The notes beneath the pieces were generated by a model that was given only the letters and a program-made list of their open reading frames with translations, did not search any database and was not told the DNA's origin. A stretch of 64,000 bases of DNA from Pseudorhodoferax sp. Leaf265 (GTDB lineage: Bacteria; Pseudomonadota; Gammaproteobacteria; Burkholderiales; Burkholderiaceae_C), in assembly GCF_001422365.1 (NCBI RefSeq), contig NZ_LMMT01000034.1:312678-376677 (forward strand), in the 5' to 3' direction. A program made the position numbers and the translations under genes. Shown here in pieces: positions 11,630-22,342 of this stretch; the first letter of the stretch is position 1, and each line of letters opens with the position of its first letter.

Positions 11630-13422
11630 ATGGCGGACAGTCCGGCCCAGCCCGCCCGCCCACTGCGCCTGAACGCGCGCCTGGCGGCGCGCACCGCCAC
11701 CGCCGCGCTGCTGATCGGCCTGGCCGCCTGGGCCGGCAGCTGGCTCGCCATGCGCCAGGGCCTGGCCGCGCTGGAGCAGGTGGCGGCCCAGCGGCTGGAG
11801 GTGGCGGCCACGCGCCTCGACGCACAACTGGCACGCTTCGACTTTCTGCCCTCGCTGCTGGAGACCTCGCCCGAGGTCATGCAGTTCTTCATGCATCCCG
11901 GGGACGGCCAGCGCGCCTACGGCGTCAACCTGTACCTGCAGTCGCTCAACGCCATCGCGGGTTCCGACAACCTGTATCTGGTCGACCGCAGCGGCACCGC
12001 CATCGCCGCGGCCGACTTCGCGCTGCCCGGCACGCCGTACGGGCGCGACCTGTCGTACCGTCCCTATGTGCGCGACGCGCTGGCCTCCGGCCGCGGTCAC
12101 TTCTACGGCCTGGGCGTGACGACGGCGCGCGCGGGCTACTACCTGTCGTATGCGCTGCCTTCGCAGGGCGCCGCTTTGGGCCTGGCCACGGTCAAGGTCG
12201 ATCTGGCCGGCATGGAGCAGGAATGGCGCCAGCTGCCAGGGCCCGTGCTCGTGGTGGACGAGCACCAGGTCGCGATCCTGTCGAGCCGGGACGACTGGCG
12301 CTGGCGTCCGCTGGTCGCGCTGACGGACGCGGCCCGCGCCGAGGCCGCCGCCGCGCGGCGCTACGGGCCCAGTTCGCTGGCGCCGCTGGGCTGGCGCGAC
12401 CGCGCCGAGGGCGACGGCCAGGCCCGCCGCGTCCAGGTCGACGGCCGGCGCTGGCTGGCCAGCACGCGCCAGGTGCACCAGGGCCGCTGGCAGCTGATCC
12501 TGCTCGACGACGAGGCGGCCGTGCGTGCCAGCGCGCGCAACTGGGCCTTCAGCGCCGCACTGGCGATGGCATTGCTGCTGGCCGCCGGCGCCTTGCTGGC
12601 CGCGCGCCGCCGCGCGATCCGCCAGCACCTGGCCAGCCGCGCCGCGCTGCAGCGGGCTCACGACGCGCTGGAGCGCAAGGTGGCCGAGCGCACGGCGGCC
12701 CTGCAGGCCGCGCAGGACGAACTGGTGCACGCCGGCAAGCTCGCCGTGCTGGGCCAGCTCTCGGCCGGCCTCGTGCACGAACTCAACCAGCCGCTGGCCG
12801 CGTTGCAGACCGTCTCGGACAACGCCGACCAGCTGATCCAGCGCAACCGGCTGGACGAGGCGCGCGACAACCTGGCCCGCATTGGCCGGCTGGTGGGCCG
12901 GCTCAAGCGCCTGTCCTCGCAGCTGCGCCTGTTCGCAAGCAAACCGGCCGACATCCTTGGCAGCGTGGAATTGCTGCGCCTGGTGCAGGAGTTGCAGCAG
13001 CAGCTTGCGCCGCGCCTGCAGGAGGGCGGCATCGTGCTGTCGCTGGAGGGCCTGCCCGCCACGTTGGCCGTGGCCGGCGACGAGAGCCGCATGGAGCAGG
13101 TGCTGGCCAACCTGCTGGGCAACGCCATCGACGCGCTGCAGGGCTGGCCCGGGCCGCGCCGCATCGAAGTGGTCGCCACGGTGGCGGACGGCCGCGCCCG
13201 CGTCGCGATCCGCAACAATGGGCCTTTGATTGCAGACACCGTCCTGGCCCGCATGTTCCAGCCCTTCATCACCACCAAGCCGGCCGGCAAGGGCATGGGC
13301 CTGGGCCTCATGGTCTCGGCCCACCTCGTGCGCGAGTTCGGCGGCACGCTCAGCGCGCACAACCTGGCGCCCACCGGCGCCGAATTCGTCATCGACCTGC
13401 CGCTGCGGCGCGCCGACCTGGC

Positions 13423-13426
<4 letters not shown>
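11630..13426 (+). CDS. dctB: C4-dicarboxylate sensor histidine kinase DctB
   Basis: DctB senses periplasmic C4-dicarboxylates and phosphorylates DctD. The 598-aa protein has a first membrane helix near 22-42 and a periplasmic double-Cache region (about 45-300, with NLYLVDRSG and GRDLSYRPYVRDAL). A second helix follows near 304-325. The kinase core has H-box LVHELNQPLAAL with His383, N-box NLLGNAIDAL and G-box GKGMGLGL. The HELNQPLAA form is typical of the DctB branch. Its stop overlaps the dctD start in ATGA. Confidence 0.94.
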
Positions 13427-14784
<1,358 letters not shown>

Positions 14785-14790
14785 GCGCTG

Positions 14791-15603
14791 TCAGGCGTAC
14801 TTGCCGGTCAGTCCGCCATCGACCACCAGCTCCGTGCCGGTCACGTAGGCGGCCGCGTCCGACAGCAGGAAAGCGCAGGCATGGGCCACGTCCCAGGCCG
14901 TGCCCATGCGCTGCATGGGCACCTGGCGCGCGCGGGCCGCGCGCGCTTCGTCCAGGCTGCTGTCCGAGAACATCTTCGCCACGGTGCCCGCGATGCGCGG
15001 CGTGTCGATCAGCCCGGGCACCACGGTGTTGGCGCGGATGCCCTGGCCCGCGTACTGCTGCGCCACCATGCGCGTGAACTGCGTGACGGCCGCCTTGGTC
15101 ACGCTGTAGCCCAGGTGCGGGTAGCCCACGTAGCGCATGCCGGCCACCGAGGAGATGGCCACCAGCGCGCCGCGCCCGCGCGCGGCCATGGCCGGCAAGA
15201 CCTGCCGCGCGCACAGCAGCAGGCTGCGCACGTTGACGGCGTGGATGCGGTCGAAGTCCTCGGCGCTGGTCTCCATCGGGCCGCCGGTCTTGCCGATGCC
15301 CACGTTGTGGTGCAGCGCATCGACGGGGCCGAAGCGGTCGCGTGCGGCCGCGAACAGGCGCGCCACGTCGGCCTCGACCGCCACGTCGCCGACCAGGGTC
15401 TCGGCCTCGCCACCCTCGGCGCGGATCAGCGCCGTGGTCTCGGCCGCGGAGTCGGCGTCGCGGTCGGCCACGCAGACGCGCGCACCCAGGCGCGCATAGG
15501 TCACGCACGAGGCGCGGCCGATGCTCCAGCCCGGGCCGGCCGAGCCGCCACCGGCGACGAAGACCACGCGGCCCGTCAGGTCCAGGGGCAGGGCTGCCGT
15601 CAT
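14791..15603 (-). CDS. SDR family NAD(P)-dependent oxidoreductase
   Basis: A 270-aa classical short-chain dehydrogenase. The cofactor loop is unusual (AGGGSAGPGWSIG instead of plain TGxxxGIG), and the NNAG motif reads HNVG. The catalytic Ser (ISSVAG) and the Tyr/Lys pair (YSVTK) are present, so it should be active. It is last in the minus-strand Bug/CoA-ligase/lyase cluster, with its start overlapping the stop of the lyase gene (ATGA). A role in oxidising a hydroxyacyl-CoA or alcohol intermediate of that pathway is inferred; the substrate is unknown. Confidence 0.88.
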   Translation of the reverse strand: MTAALPLDLTGRVVFVAGGGSAGPGWSIGRASCVTYARLGARVCVADRDADSAAETTALIRAEGGEAETLVGDVAVEADVARLFAAARDRFGPVDALHHNVGIGKTGGPMETSAEDFDRIHAVNVRSLLLCARQVLPAMAARGRGALVAISSVAGMRYVGYPHLGYSVTKAAVTQFTRMVAQQYAGQGIRANTVVPGLIDTPRIAGTVAKMFSDSSLDEARAARARQVPMQRMGTAWDVAHACAFLLSDAAAYVTGTELVVDGGLTGKYA

Positions 15604-16379
15604 GCCGCGGCGCCCGGCGCCTTGCCCACGAAGGGGATGGCGTGCTCCACCGTGTCCCAGATGAAGCGGCCCGAGGGGCTTTGCTGCTCCTCGACGATGT
15701 GGGCCACGAGGCCGGCCGCGCGCGAGACCACGGCGAAGCCGCGCATCACGTTGGTCGGCACGCCGATCTCGCCCAGCAGCGCGGCCACGGCGCCGGTCGC
15801 GTTGATGGTGATGGGCCGGCCGGCGACCTCGTCGACGGCTTGGGACAGGGTCTCCAGCGCGCGGATGCGGTCGCCCTTCAATTCAGGCTCGGCGCGGCCC
15901 AGCTCCAGCAGCTTGTAGGCGCGCGGGTCCACCGGCTTGTGCAGGTGGTGGCCGAAGCCCGGCACGGCGCCCTTGATCTCCTTGTAGTGGCGGGCGATCT
16001 GCAGCGCCTCGGCACCCGGGTCGGCCGCGGCGGCGATGCGTTCGAGCAGCGGCGCGCAGTTCTCCATGGTGCCGACGAAGGAGCTGCCCACGGCCAGCAG
16101 GCCCGCGGCCACGGCGCCCTGCAGGTTCTCGGGCGCACTCATGTAGATCAGGCGCGTGGCGATCGCGCTGGGCGTGAGGCCGTGCTCCATGAGCACGATC
16201 AGCACCACGTCGCAGATGCGCATGTCCACCGGGCGCGGCGGGCGCTGCAGGATCTGCATGAGCATGACCTCGGTGAAGCTGCGTTGGCCCATCAGGTCTT
16301 CGACGAGGTTGGCGTCGCCGTAGTGCAGGCTGGTCAGCGTGTGCGTGCACAAACGGGTCTCGGGGGTCTTGGTCTTCAT
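15600..16379 (-). CDS. Citryl-CoA lyase-like / short citrate synthase-fold protein
   Basis: The 259-aa protein resembles the catalytic core of citrate synthase without the N-terminal third. Relatives of this size are annotated citryl-CoA lyase, which splits a citryl-CoA type thioester into acetyl-CoA and an oxo acid. The GFGHHLHKPVDPRA segment carries the active-site His region. The ATG at 16379 is preceded by AAGGAGA at ideal spacing; an in-frame TTG seven codons earlier would put that Shine-Dalgarno inside the gene. It follows the CoA ligase gene closely, so it probably acts on the thioester made by that enzyme. The substrate is unproven. Confidence 0.8.
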   Translation of the reverse strand: MKTKTPETRLCTHTLTSLHYGDANLVEDLMGQRSFTEVMLMQILQRPPRPVDMRICDVVLIVLMEHGLTPSAIATRLIYMSAPENLQGAVAAGLLAVGSSFVGTMENCAPLLERIAAAADPGAEALQIARHYKEIKGAVPGFGHHLHKPVDPRAYKLLELGRAEPELKGDRIRALETLSQAVDEVAGRPITINATGAVAALLGEIGVPTNVMRGFAVVSRAAGLVAHIVEEQQSPSGRFIWDTVEHAIPFVGKAPGAAA

Positions 16380-16400
16380 GCGTGTCTCCTTGGAAATCAA

Positions 16401-17906
16401 TCAATCGGCTGCCAGCGCAAGTTCGCGCACGGCGTTCTTGAGCACCTTGCCGACCGGCGAACGCGGCAGGCTGGCATGGAAATGGACGCGCTTGGGCGTG
16501 GCCACCGGGCCCAGCCGTTCGCGCACGAAGGCGGTCAGTTCGGCCTCGCTCGCCTGCTGGTCCGGGCGCAGCTGCACGGCGGCATGCACGGCCTCGCCCC
16601 ATTTGTCGTCGGGCACGCCGAACACGGCGCACTCGTGCACGGCCGGGTGCTGGCCCAGCGCGTTCTCCACCTCGATCGGGTAGACGTTGAAGCCGCCCGT
16701 GATGACCATGTCCTTGAGCCGGTCCTTGAGGTAGAGCATGCCGCGTGCGTCGATGAGGCCGCGGTCGCCCGTGTGCAGCCAGCCGTCCACGATGGTCTCG
16801 GCGGTCTTCTCCGGCAGGCGCCAGTAGCCGCTCATGACGAGGTCGCCGCGCGCGACCACCTCGCCCACTTCCCCGCTGGGCAGCAGGCGGCCGTCCGGCG
16901 CCATGATGGCCACGTCGCTGAACCAGGCCGTGCGGCCGACCGAGGCCCAGTTGGCCTCGTCTTCGAAATCCTCGGGCTGCAGCACGGTCAGGATCTGCGG
17001 CGCCTCGGTCTGGCCGTAGGTCGTGGCCAGCACCGGGCCGAAGAAGGCGCGCACCTCGCGGATCTTCTCGGGTGGCATGGGCGCGCCGCCGTAGATCAGC
17101 CGGCGCAGCCGCGGGAAGTCGGCGCGGCTGGCACCGGGCTGGGCCATCAGCATGTAGACGAGCGTGGGCGGCATGAAGGCCACGGTGCCGCCGCGTTCGC
17201 GGAAGGCGGCGCGCACGGCCGCGGCGCCGCTGCCCTCCAGCAGCACATGGCAGCCGCCCTGGGCCAGGATGGGCAACAGGTAGGTGGAGGTGCCGTGCGT
17301 GACCGGCGCGGCCAGCACGTAGCGCTCGTCCTCGGTGAAACCCCAGCAGTGGATCTGGTTGGCGATGTTGGCCATCCAGGCGCGGTAGGGCTGCATCACG
17401 CCCTTGGGCGCGCCGGTGGTGCCGCCTGTGAACTTGATGGCCTGGATGGCGTCGTCGGGCAGATCGATGGTGGGAAGCGGCGCGCCCGCGTGGCGCGCCA
17501 GCAGGGTGGCCACGGTGTCGCCGCCGGCCGGGGCCTGGTCGGTCCACAGGCGCTGGCCGGGCGCGCCGTCGAGCAGGGCGGCGCAGTCGGCGTCCAGCAC
17601 CAGGATGCTGGGCTCGGTCGCGTCCACCAGGCGGCGCAGCTCGGGCCGCGTGCTCTTGGGGTTCAGCGGCACCCACACCTTGCCGCAGGCCAGCACGGCC
17701 AGCAGCGCGGTGATGTGGGCCACGCTGTTGTGTGCGCAGATGCCCACGCGGCTCTGCGGCGCGGGGTCGATGGCGGTGAATGCGGCAGCCAGCGCGCGCA
17801 CGCGTTCGGCCAGTTCGGCGTAGCGCAGGCTGCCCTCGGGGGCGTCGATGGCGGTGCGCGCAGGCCAGCGGGTGGCGGCACGCCAGAAGAAGTCGATCGG
17901 GTACAT
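16401..17906 (-). CDS. AMP-forming acyl-CoA synthetase
   Basis: The 501-aa enzyme is of the ANL superfamily and activates a carboxylic acid with ATP and CoA. The phosphate-binding motif FTGGTTGAPKGV is near residue 157, YGQTEAP near 295 and the hinge motif GWLHTGDRG near 385. The catalytic Lys lies in the RSPVGKVLKNAV region at the C-terminus. It sits between a Bug receptor gene and the citryl-CoA lyase-like gene on one strand, so it is expected to activate the imported acid. The specificity cannot be read from the sequence. Confidence 0.9.
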   Translation of the reverse strand: MYPIDFFWRAATRWPARTAIDAPEGSLRYAELAERVRALAAAFTAIDPAPQSRVGICAHNSVAHITALLAVLACGKVWVPLNPKSTRPELRRLVDATEPSILVLDADCAALLDGAPGQRLWTDQAPAGGDTVATLLARHAGAPLPTIDLPDDAIQAIKFTGGTTGAPKGVMQPYRAWMANIANQIHCWGFTEDERYVLAAPVTHGTSTYLLPILAQGGCHVLLEGSGAAAVRAAFRERGGTVAFMPPTLVYMLMAQPGASRADFPRLRRLIYGGAPMPPEKIREVRAFFGPVLATTYGQTEAPQILTVLQPEDFEDEANWASVGRTAWFSDVAIMAPDGRLLPSGEVGEVVARGDLVMSGYWRLPEKTAETIVDGWLHTGDRGLIDARGMLYLKDRLKDMVITGGFNVYPIEVENALGQHPAVHECAVFGVPDDKWGEAVHAAVQLRPDQQASEAELTAFVRERLGPVATPKRVHFHASLPRSPVGKVLKNAVRELALAAD

Positions 17907-17933
17907 GGGGTTCTCAGTGGCGGTGGGAACGGG

Positions 17934-18917
17934 TCATTCGGCCGAGGCGCCCGAGGCCTTGACCACGGCCTGCCAGCGCGTGATCTCGGCCTCGGCGAAG
18001 GCGCGCATCTGCTCCGGCGTGCCCGGGGCCGGGCTGGCCGCCAGATCCTGCAGGCGCTTCTTCACCTCGGGCGTGTCCAGCGTCTGGTTCAGCGCCTTGT
18101 TGAGCTGGGCGATGACGGGCGCCGGCGTGCCCGCCGGTGCGGCGAGGCCGAACCAGGACTGCACGTCCAGGCCCGGGAAGCCCGACTCGGCCAGCGTCGG
18201 CACGTCGGGCAGCATGGGCAGACGCTGGGCGCTGGTCACGGCGATGGCGCGCAGCTTGCCGGACTGCACATGTGGCAGCGAGGAGGGTGCGTTGTCGAAC
18301 ATGGACTGCACCTGGCCACCCAGCAGGTCGGCCACGGCCGGCGCGCTGCCGCGGTAGGGCACGTGCAGCATGTTGAGCCCGGTCTGCATCTTGAACATCT
18401 CGCCCGACAGGTGGATGGACGAGCCGCTGCCCGAGGAGGCGAAGGTGATGCCGTTCTTCTCGGCCTTGGCGAAGCGCTGGTAGTCGGCCACCGTCTTCAC
18501 GGGCAGGGACGGGTGCACGACCAGGATGTTCGGGATCTTGGCCATCAGCCCGATGGGCGCGAAGTCCTTGCGCGGGTCGTAGCCCAGCTTGCCGTACAGC
18601 GAGGCGTTGATGGTGTTGGCGATGGTGTAGACGTAGAGCGTGTAGCCATCCGCCGGCGCGCGCGCCACGAGTTCGGCGCCCACGTTGCTGTTGGCGCCCG
18701 TGCGGTTGTCCACGATGACCGGCTGGCCCAGCAACTCGCCCATCTTCTGGCCGACCAGCCGCGTGACCACGTCGGTGGCGCCGCCGGCCGCGTAGCCGAC
18801 CACCAGGCGCACGGGCTTGGCGGGCCAGCTTTCGGCGTAGGCGGGCAAGGCGCTCGCACACGCCAGGCTGGCGACAAGGGCCAGCAGGCGGCGGCGGCAA
18901 GGGTGGTGGTCGGTCAT
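17934..18917 (-). CDS. Bug-family tripartite tricarboxylate transporter substrate-binding protein
   Basis: A 327-aa periplasmic solute receptor of the TctC/Bug family. ATG at 18917 follows AGGAGA and gives a Sec signal peptide ending at about LPAYA. Family motifs include WPAKPVRLVVGYAAGG, VDNRTGANSNVGAE and HVPYRGSAPAVADLLGG. It should bind a carboxylate for a TctAB-type permease, none of which is encoded in the window. First gene of the ligase-lyase-SDR cluster and divergent from an IclR gene 80 bp away. Confidence 0.93.
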   Translation of the reverse strand: MTDHHPCRRRLLALVASLACASALPAYAESWPAKPVRLVVGYAAGGATDVVTRLVGQKMGELLGQPVIVDNRTGANSNVGAELVARAPADGYTLYVYTIANTINASLYGKLGYDPRKDFAPIGLMAKIPNILVVHPSLPVKTVADYQRFAKAEKNGITFASSGSGSSIHLSGEMFKMQTGLNMLHVPYRGSAPAVADLLGGQVQSMFDNAPSSLPHVQSGKLRAIAVTSAQRLPMLPDVPTLAESGFPGLDVQSWFGLAAPAGTPAPVIAQLNKALNQTLDTPEVKKRLQDLAASPAPGTPEQMRAFAEAEITRWQAVVKASGASAE

Positions 18918-18997
18918 GTCGTCTCCTGGTTGGGGTGGTGTGGCCGGGGCTGCGGCACACTGCGCGGCATCGCTCCCGACCGCCGGAATTCTTCGCC

Positions 18998-19792
18998 ATG
19001 GCCCGCTCCAGCACGAACCAGAACGTCCACTCTGCGGACGATTCGTCCCTTGACGCCGGCGGCGCCCGCGCGCTGCGGCGCGGGCTGCAGTTGCTGGATG
19101 CGCTGCTCGATGCCGGCCCCGAAGGCCTGCGCGTGGTCGAGCTGTGCCGTGCCTGCGCGCTCGAACGGGCGACCGTGCACCGCCTGCTGGCCACGCTGCA
19201 GGCGGCCGGCTACGTGGCCACGGCGGGACGCTTCCGTTACGCGCCAGGGCCACGGCTGGGCCGCGCCGCTGCCGCCACGGGCCAGCCCAACATGGCAGTG
19301 CGGCTGCAACCGGTGCTGGCCCGGGTCAGCGCGGCCTTCGGCGACGCCGCCTTCGCCATCGTGCGCGACGGCCCGCATTCGCACTGCATCGCGCGCGAGG
19401 TCGGCACGCACCCGGTGCAGGTGCTCGTGATCCAGGTCGGCACGCGCCAGCCCCTGGGGGTCGGGGCCGCCGGGCTGGCGCTGCTGTCGGCGCTGCCGGA
19501 TGCCCAGGTGCAGCAGATCGTGGCGGCCAACGCGCCGCAGCTCCCGGCCTACGGCGGCATGACGGCCGAGCGCATGCACCTCTTGGTGCGGGCCACGCGC
19601 GAGCGCGGCTGGTCGGTGATCGGCAACCACGCCACGCGCAACGTGCTGGCCGTGGGCATGGCGGTGCGCGACGCACGTGGCGAGCCGGTGGCTGCGATCA
19701 GCCTGGCCAGCACGCTGGCGCGCATGCCGCGCGAGCGCCAGCAACTGGTGGCGCGCACCATGCGCGAGGCGCTGGCGCCGCTGGCCGTGTGA
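18998..19792 (+). CDS. IclR-family transcriptional regulator
   Basis: 264 aa with an N-terminal winged helix-turn-helix (about 25-90, RRGLQLLDALLDAG and LERATVHRLLATLQAAGYV) and a C-terminal IclR effector domain (about 95-260). The start is taken at the ATG at 18998 (MARSSTNQ); the frame is open 21 codons further upstream, into the divergent promoter region. It is transcribed away from the Bug-ligase-lyase-SDR cluster across an 80-bp gap, so it is the likely regulator of that cluster. The effector is probably the substrate or its CoA ester, by family analogy. Confidence 0.88.
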   Translation: MARSSTNQNVHSADDSSLDAGGARALRRGLQLLDALLDAGPEGLRVVELCRACALERATVHRLLATLQAAGYVATAGRFRYAPGPRLGRAAAATGQPNMAVRLQPVLARVSAAFGDAAFAIVRDGPHSHCIAREVGTHPVQVLVIQVGTRQPLGVGAAGLALLSALPDAQVQQIVAANAPQLPAYGGMTAERMHLLVRATRERGWSVIGNHATRNVLAVGMAVRDARGEPVAAISLASTLARMPRERQQLVARTMREALAPLAV

Positions 19793-19801
19793 GCCGGTCG
19801 C

Positions 19802-20893
19802 TCAGGCCGTGGCCATCGACACCATGTGGCCGCTGCGCGGATCGCCCGCGCCGGCCAGCAGCTGCAGGTACAGCGCCTGCGTGGCCGCGGCGCCCTGGTG
19901 GTGTTGCGGCACCAGCCAGGGCCGGACCGGGGCGCCCACGCGGACCAGCAGCGCCTGCCAGGCCTGCGCTTGGCGCGCGTTGAAGCCCTGGCGGCCCCAG
20001 TCCTGCGTGCGCTTCCTGATCTGCGCGGGTGCGAAGAACGGCACGGCGGGCGGCCCCGGCAGCTGCACGTCCATGCCCAGCTGTGCGAGGTGGGTGGCGC
20101 CCACCGTGCAGCTGTGGCGCAGCTGCGCGAAGCGCGCGTGCACGGCCTGCCGCAAGGCGCTGTTGCCGGAGAAGTCCACGTACACGCAGGCGGTCTCGGC
20201 CGGCAGCGCGTCGAGTGCATCGTAGGCCAGCACGCGGTCGTAGCAGCCGAGGCTGGTGCAGAACGCCATGTTCGCGGGCGAGGTCAGGCCGACCACCGTG
20301 AGGCCGGCGCGCTGCGCCAGCTGGAACGCGCAGCCGAAGGCCGTCTTGCTCGACGCGCTGGACAGCAGCACGGTGCCGGCACCGAAGAAGCCCTGGTCGG
20401 CCAGGAAGTCGTCGATCAGCCAGGAGGTGATGAACAGCGGCCGCAGCAGGGCCTGCAGGTCCTCGCTGCCGGCGGTGTAGAGCGGGTCGGCCGCGCAGCG
20501 GCTGTAGTGGTTGTAGACCGGGTGCAGCGGCACGCGGTGCGGGGCCGCGTCGACGAAGCTGTCGGGCCGCAGCCGCTGCGGCTGCAGCACGGCCTGGTCC
20601 GCCATCGGCCACAAGCCGTACAGGCGCTCGCCGACCGCCACACCGGGCAGCGCGGACTGGACCACCGTGGCGAAGCCCCAGGCCGGCACGATGCCCCAGC
20701 CGGCCTCGCCGCTCGGGAAGAACTCCCAGTAGCGCAGGGACTGGCCCAGCGCGGCATAGGTCAGGTTGTTGGACGTCAGCGCGAACGGTCCGATGCGCAC
20801 GCGGATCTGCCCCGCGGCGAGCGCGGCGTCCGGCAGGGTCTGCAGCCGGGTCTGGTCCAGGGCGTCCTGGCGGATGAGCAGGGTGGTGGGCAT
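19802..20893 (-). CDS. DUF2855 family protein (MDR-like)
   Basis: 363 aa, cytoplasmic. The sequence recalls DUF2855, a family distantly related to zinc-free medium-chain dehydrogenase/quinone reductases: an N-terminal GroES-like half and a central Rossmann-like segment (VLLSSASSKTAFGCAFQLAQ, then LTVVGLTS). No zinc-binding Cys cluster is visible. ATG at 20893 follows GGAGG. The reaction is unknown. It is convergent with the IclR gene (9 bp) and divergent from the DMT exporter gene. Confidence 0.75.
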   Translation of the reverse strand: MPTTLLIRQDALDQTRLQTLPDAALAAGQIRVRIGPFALTSNNLTYAALGQSLRYWEFFPSGEAGWGIVPAWGFATVVQSALPGVAVGERLYGLWPMADQAVLQPQRLRPDSFVDAAPHRVPLHPVYNHYSRCAADPLYTAGSEDLQALLRPLFITSWLIDDFLADQGFFGAGTVLLSSASSKTAFGCAFQLAQRAGLTVVGLTSPANMAFCTSLGCYDRVLAYDALDALPAETACVYVDFSGNSALRQAVHARFAQLRHSCTVGATHLAQLGMDVQLPGPPAVPFFAPAQIRKRTQDWGRQGFNARQAQAWQALLVRVGAPVRPWLVPQHHQGAAATQALYLQLLAGAGDPRSGHMVSMATA

Positions 20894-21056
20894 GGTGGCC
20901 TCCTTCAAGCATCGACGAAACACCTTAGCCCTGCGGCATGACGGACGGCATCGCCTGCGCGGCGCGGCTGTCACACCGGTGACGCGCGCCTTGGCGCTGG
21001 CCAGCGCGCACAGGCCGCACAATCGCCGCCCATCGGAGACAAGACAAACACGGTCC

Positions 21057-21935
21057 ATGCATCTCACACACACACGCGCGCTGTTCCTGATGGTGCTGGT
21101 CACACTGATGTGGTCGATCGCCGGCGTCGTCACGCGGCAGCTGCAGGCGGCCGAGGGCTTCGAGGTCACCTTCTGGCGCAGCTTCTTCACGCTGGTGGCG
21201 CTGGCCGTGCTGCTGCCGCTGCTGCAGGGCCGCACGCTGTGGGCGCGCATGCGCGCCGCGGGCTGGGCGCTGTGGATCTCGGGCCTGTGCTGGAGCGTGA
21301 TGTTCACGGCCTTCATGCTCGCGCTGACGCTGACCAGCGTGGCCAACGTGCTCGTGACCATGGCGCTGGGGCCGCTGTTCACGGCGCTGGTGGCGCGCTT
21401 CGCGCTGGGCCACCGGCTGGCGCCGCGCACCTGGGGCGCCATCGTGCTGGCCGGCATCGGCATCGCCTGGATGTACGGCACGCAGCTCGGTGGGGGCAGC
21501 GGGGTGCTGACCGGAACGCTGGTCGCGCTGTGCGTGCCCGTGGCCGCCGCCGTGAACTGGACCGTGGTGCAGCGCAGCCATGCGGCCGGCCGCGACCTCG
21601 ACCTGGTGCCGGCCGTGCTCGTGGGTGCGCTGCTGTCGTCGCTGACCACGCTGCCGGCGGCGCTGCCGCTCACCGCCACGCCGCACGACATCGGTCTGCT
21701 GGCCCTGCTGGGCGTGGTGCAGCTGGCCATCCCCTGCGTGCTGGCGGTGCGCTGTGCGCGTGTGCTGGCCGCGCCGGAGGTCTCGCTGCTGGCGCTGCTG
21801 GAGGTGATTTTCGGCATCGCGCTGGCCTGGCTGGGCGCGGGCGAGCAGCCCGGGCCGTCGGTGCTGGTGGGGGGCTCGCTGGTGATCGTGGCCCTGGTCG
21901 GCAACGAGCTGCTGGGCTGGCGGGCGCGGCACTGA
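21057..21935 (+). CDS. DMT superfamily (EamA-type) transporter
   Basis: 292 aa with about ten predicted membrane helices arranged as two EamA repeats (1-140 and 150-290). Helix 1 (LFLMVLVTLMWSIAGVVTRQL) and the GPLFTALVARFALG segment are typical. It probably exports small metabolites or amino acids; the substrate cannot be assigned. ATG at 21057 was chosen because it begins directly at the first helix. The open frame upstream runs into the neighbouring gene. Confidence 0.85.
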   Translation: MHLTHTRALFLMVLVTLMWSIAGVVTRQLQAAEGFEVTFWRSFFTLVALAVLLPLLQGRTLWARMRAAGWALWISGLCWSVMFTAFMLALTLTSVANVLVTMALGPLFTALVARFALGHRLAPRTWGAIVLAGIGIAWMYGTQLGGGSGVLTGTLVALCVPVAAAVNWTVVQRSHAAGRDLDLVPAVLVGALLSSLTTLPAALPLTATPHDIGLLALLGVVQLAIPCVLAVRCARVLAAPEVSLLALLEVIFGIALAWLGAGEQPGPSVLVGGSLVIVALVGNELLGWRARH

Positions 21936-21946
21936 GCGGCAGGCGT

Positions 21947-22342
21947 ATGCTCGCGGCCATGCTGTGCCCGCACGTCCTGCACCCTGTCCGCCTGGCGGCG
22001 GCCTGCTTCGGCCTGGTCGCCGCGACGCTGGCGGCACCGGACGCCGAGGCCTCACAGTCGCTGCGCTGCAACGGCCAACTCGTGGGCAAAGGCGACTCGC
22101 CCGTGGCGCTGCTGCACAAGTGCGGCGACCCGGTGTACCGCCAGCCAGTCTGCGTGTCCATGCTGCAGCTGGGCTGGATCGTCACGCCCTACCGCGGCGA
22201 CGGCCCCGGCGCCGTGCTGGCCAACCAGTGCGTGCCCATGGAGGAGTGGACCTACGACCGCGGCCCCGGCAACTTCCTGGGCATCGTGCGCCTGTACAAC
22301 GGCGCCATCGAATCGGTGCGCGACGGCGCGCGCCTGCGTTAG
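21947..22342 (+). CDS. DUF2845 domain-containing secreted protein
   Basis: 131 aa with a signal peptide (hydrophobic stretch about 12-32, cleavage near AEA). The mature part has the DUF2845 pattern: LRCNGQLVGKGDSP, LLHKCGDP, a central WTYDRGPGNF and C-terminal IESVRDGARLR. Two Cys (LRCN and KCGDP) could form a disulfide. Function unknown. Its TAG overlaps the TAA of dgkA on the other strand (22339-22342). Confidence 0.8.
   Translation: MLAAMLCPHVLHPVRLAAACFGLVAATLAAPDAEASQSLRCNGQLVGKGDSPVALLHKCGDPVYRQPVCVSMLQLGWIVTPYRGDGPGAVLANQCVPMEEWTYDRGPGNFLGIVRLYNGAIESVRDGARLR

Noticed and set aside
15342-19430. A 1362-codon open frame on the plus strand
   Set aside because: It lies opposite the SDR, lyase, CoA ligase and Bug genes, which have clear families and ribosome-binding sites. 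Its product is an Arg/Gly/His-rich string without any motif, as expected for the antisense frame of a high-GC gene.
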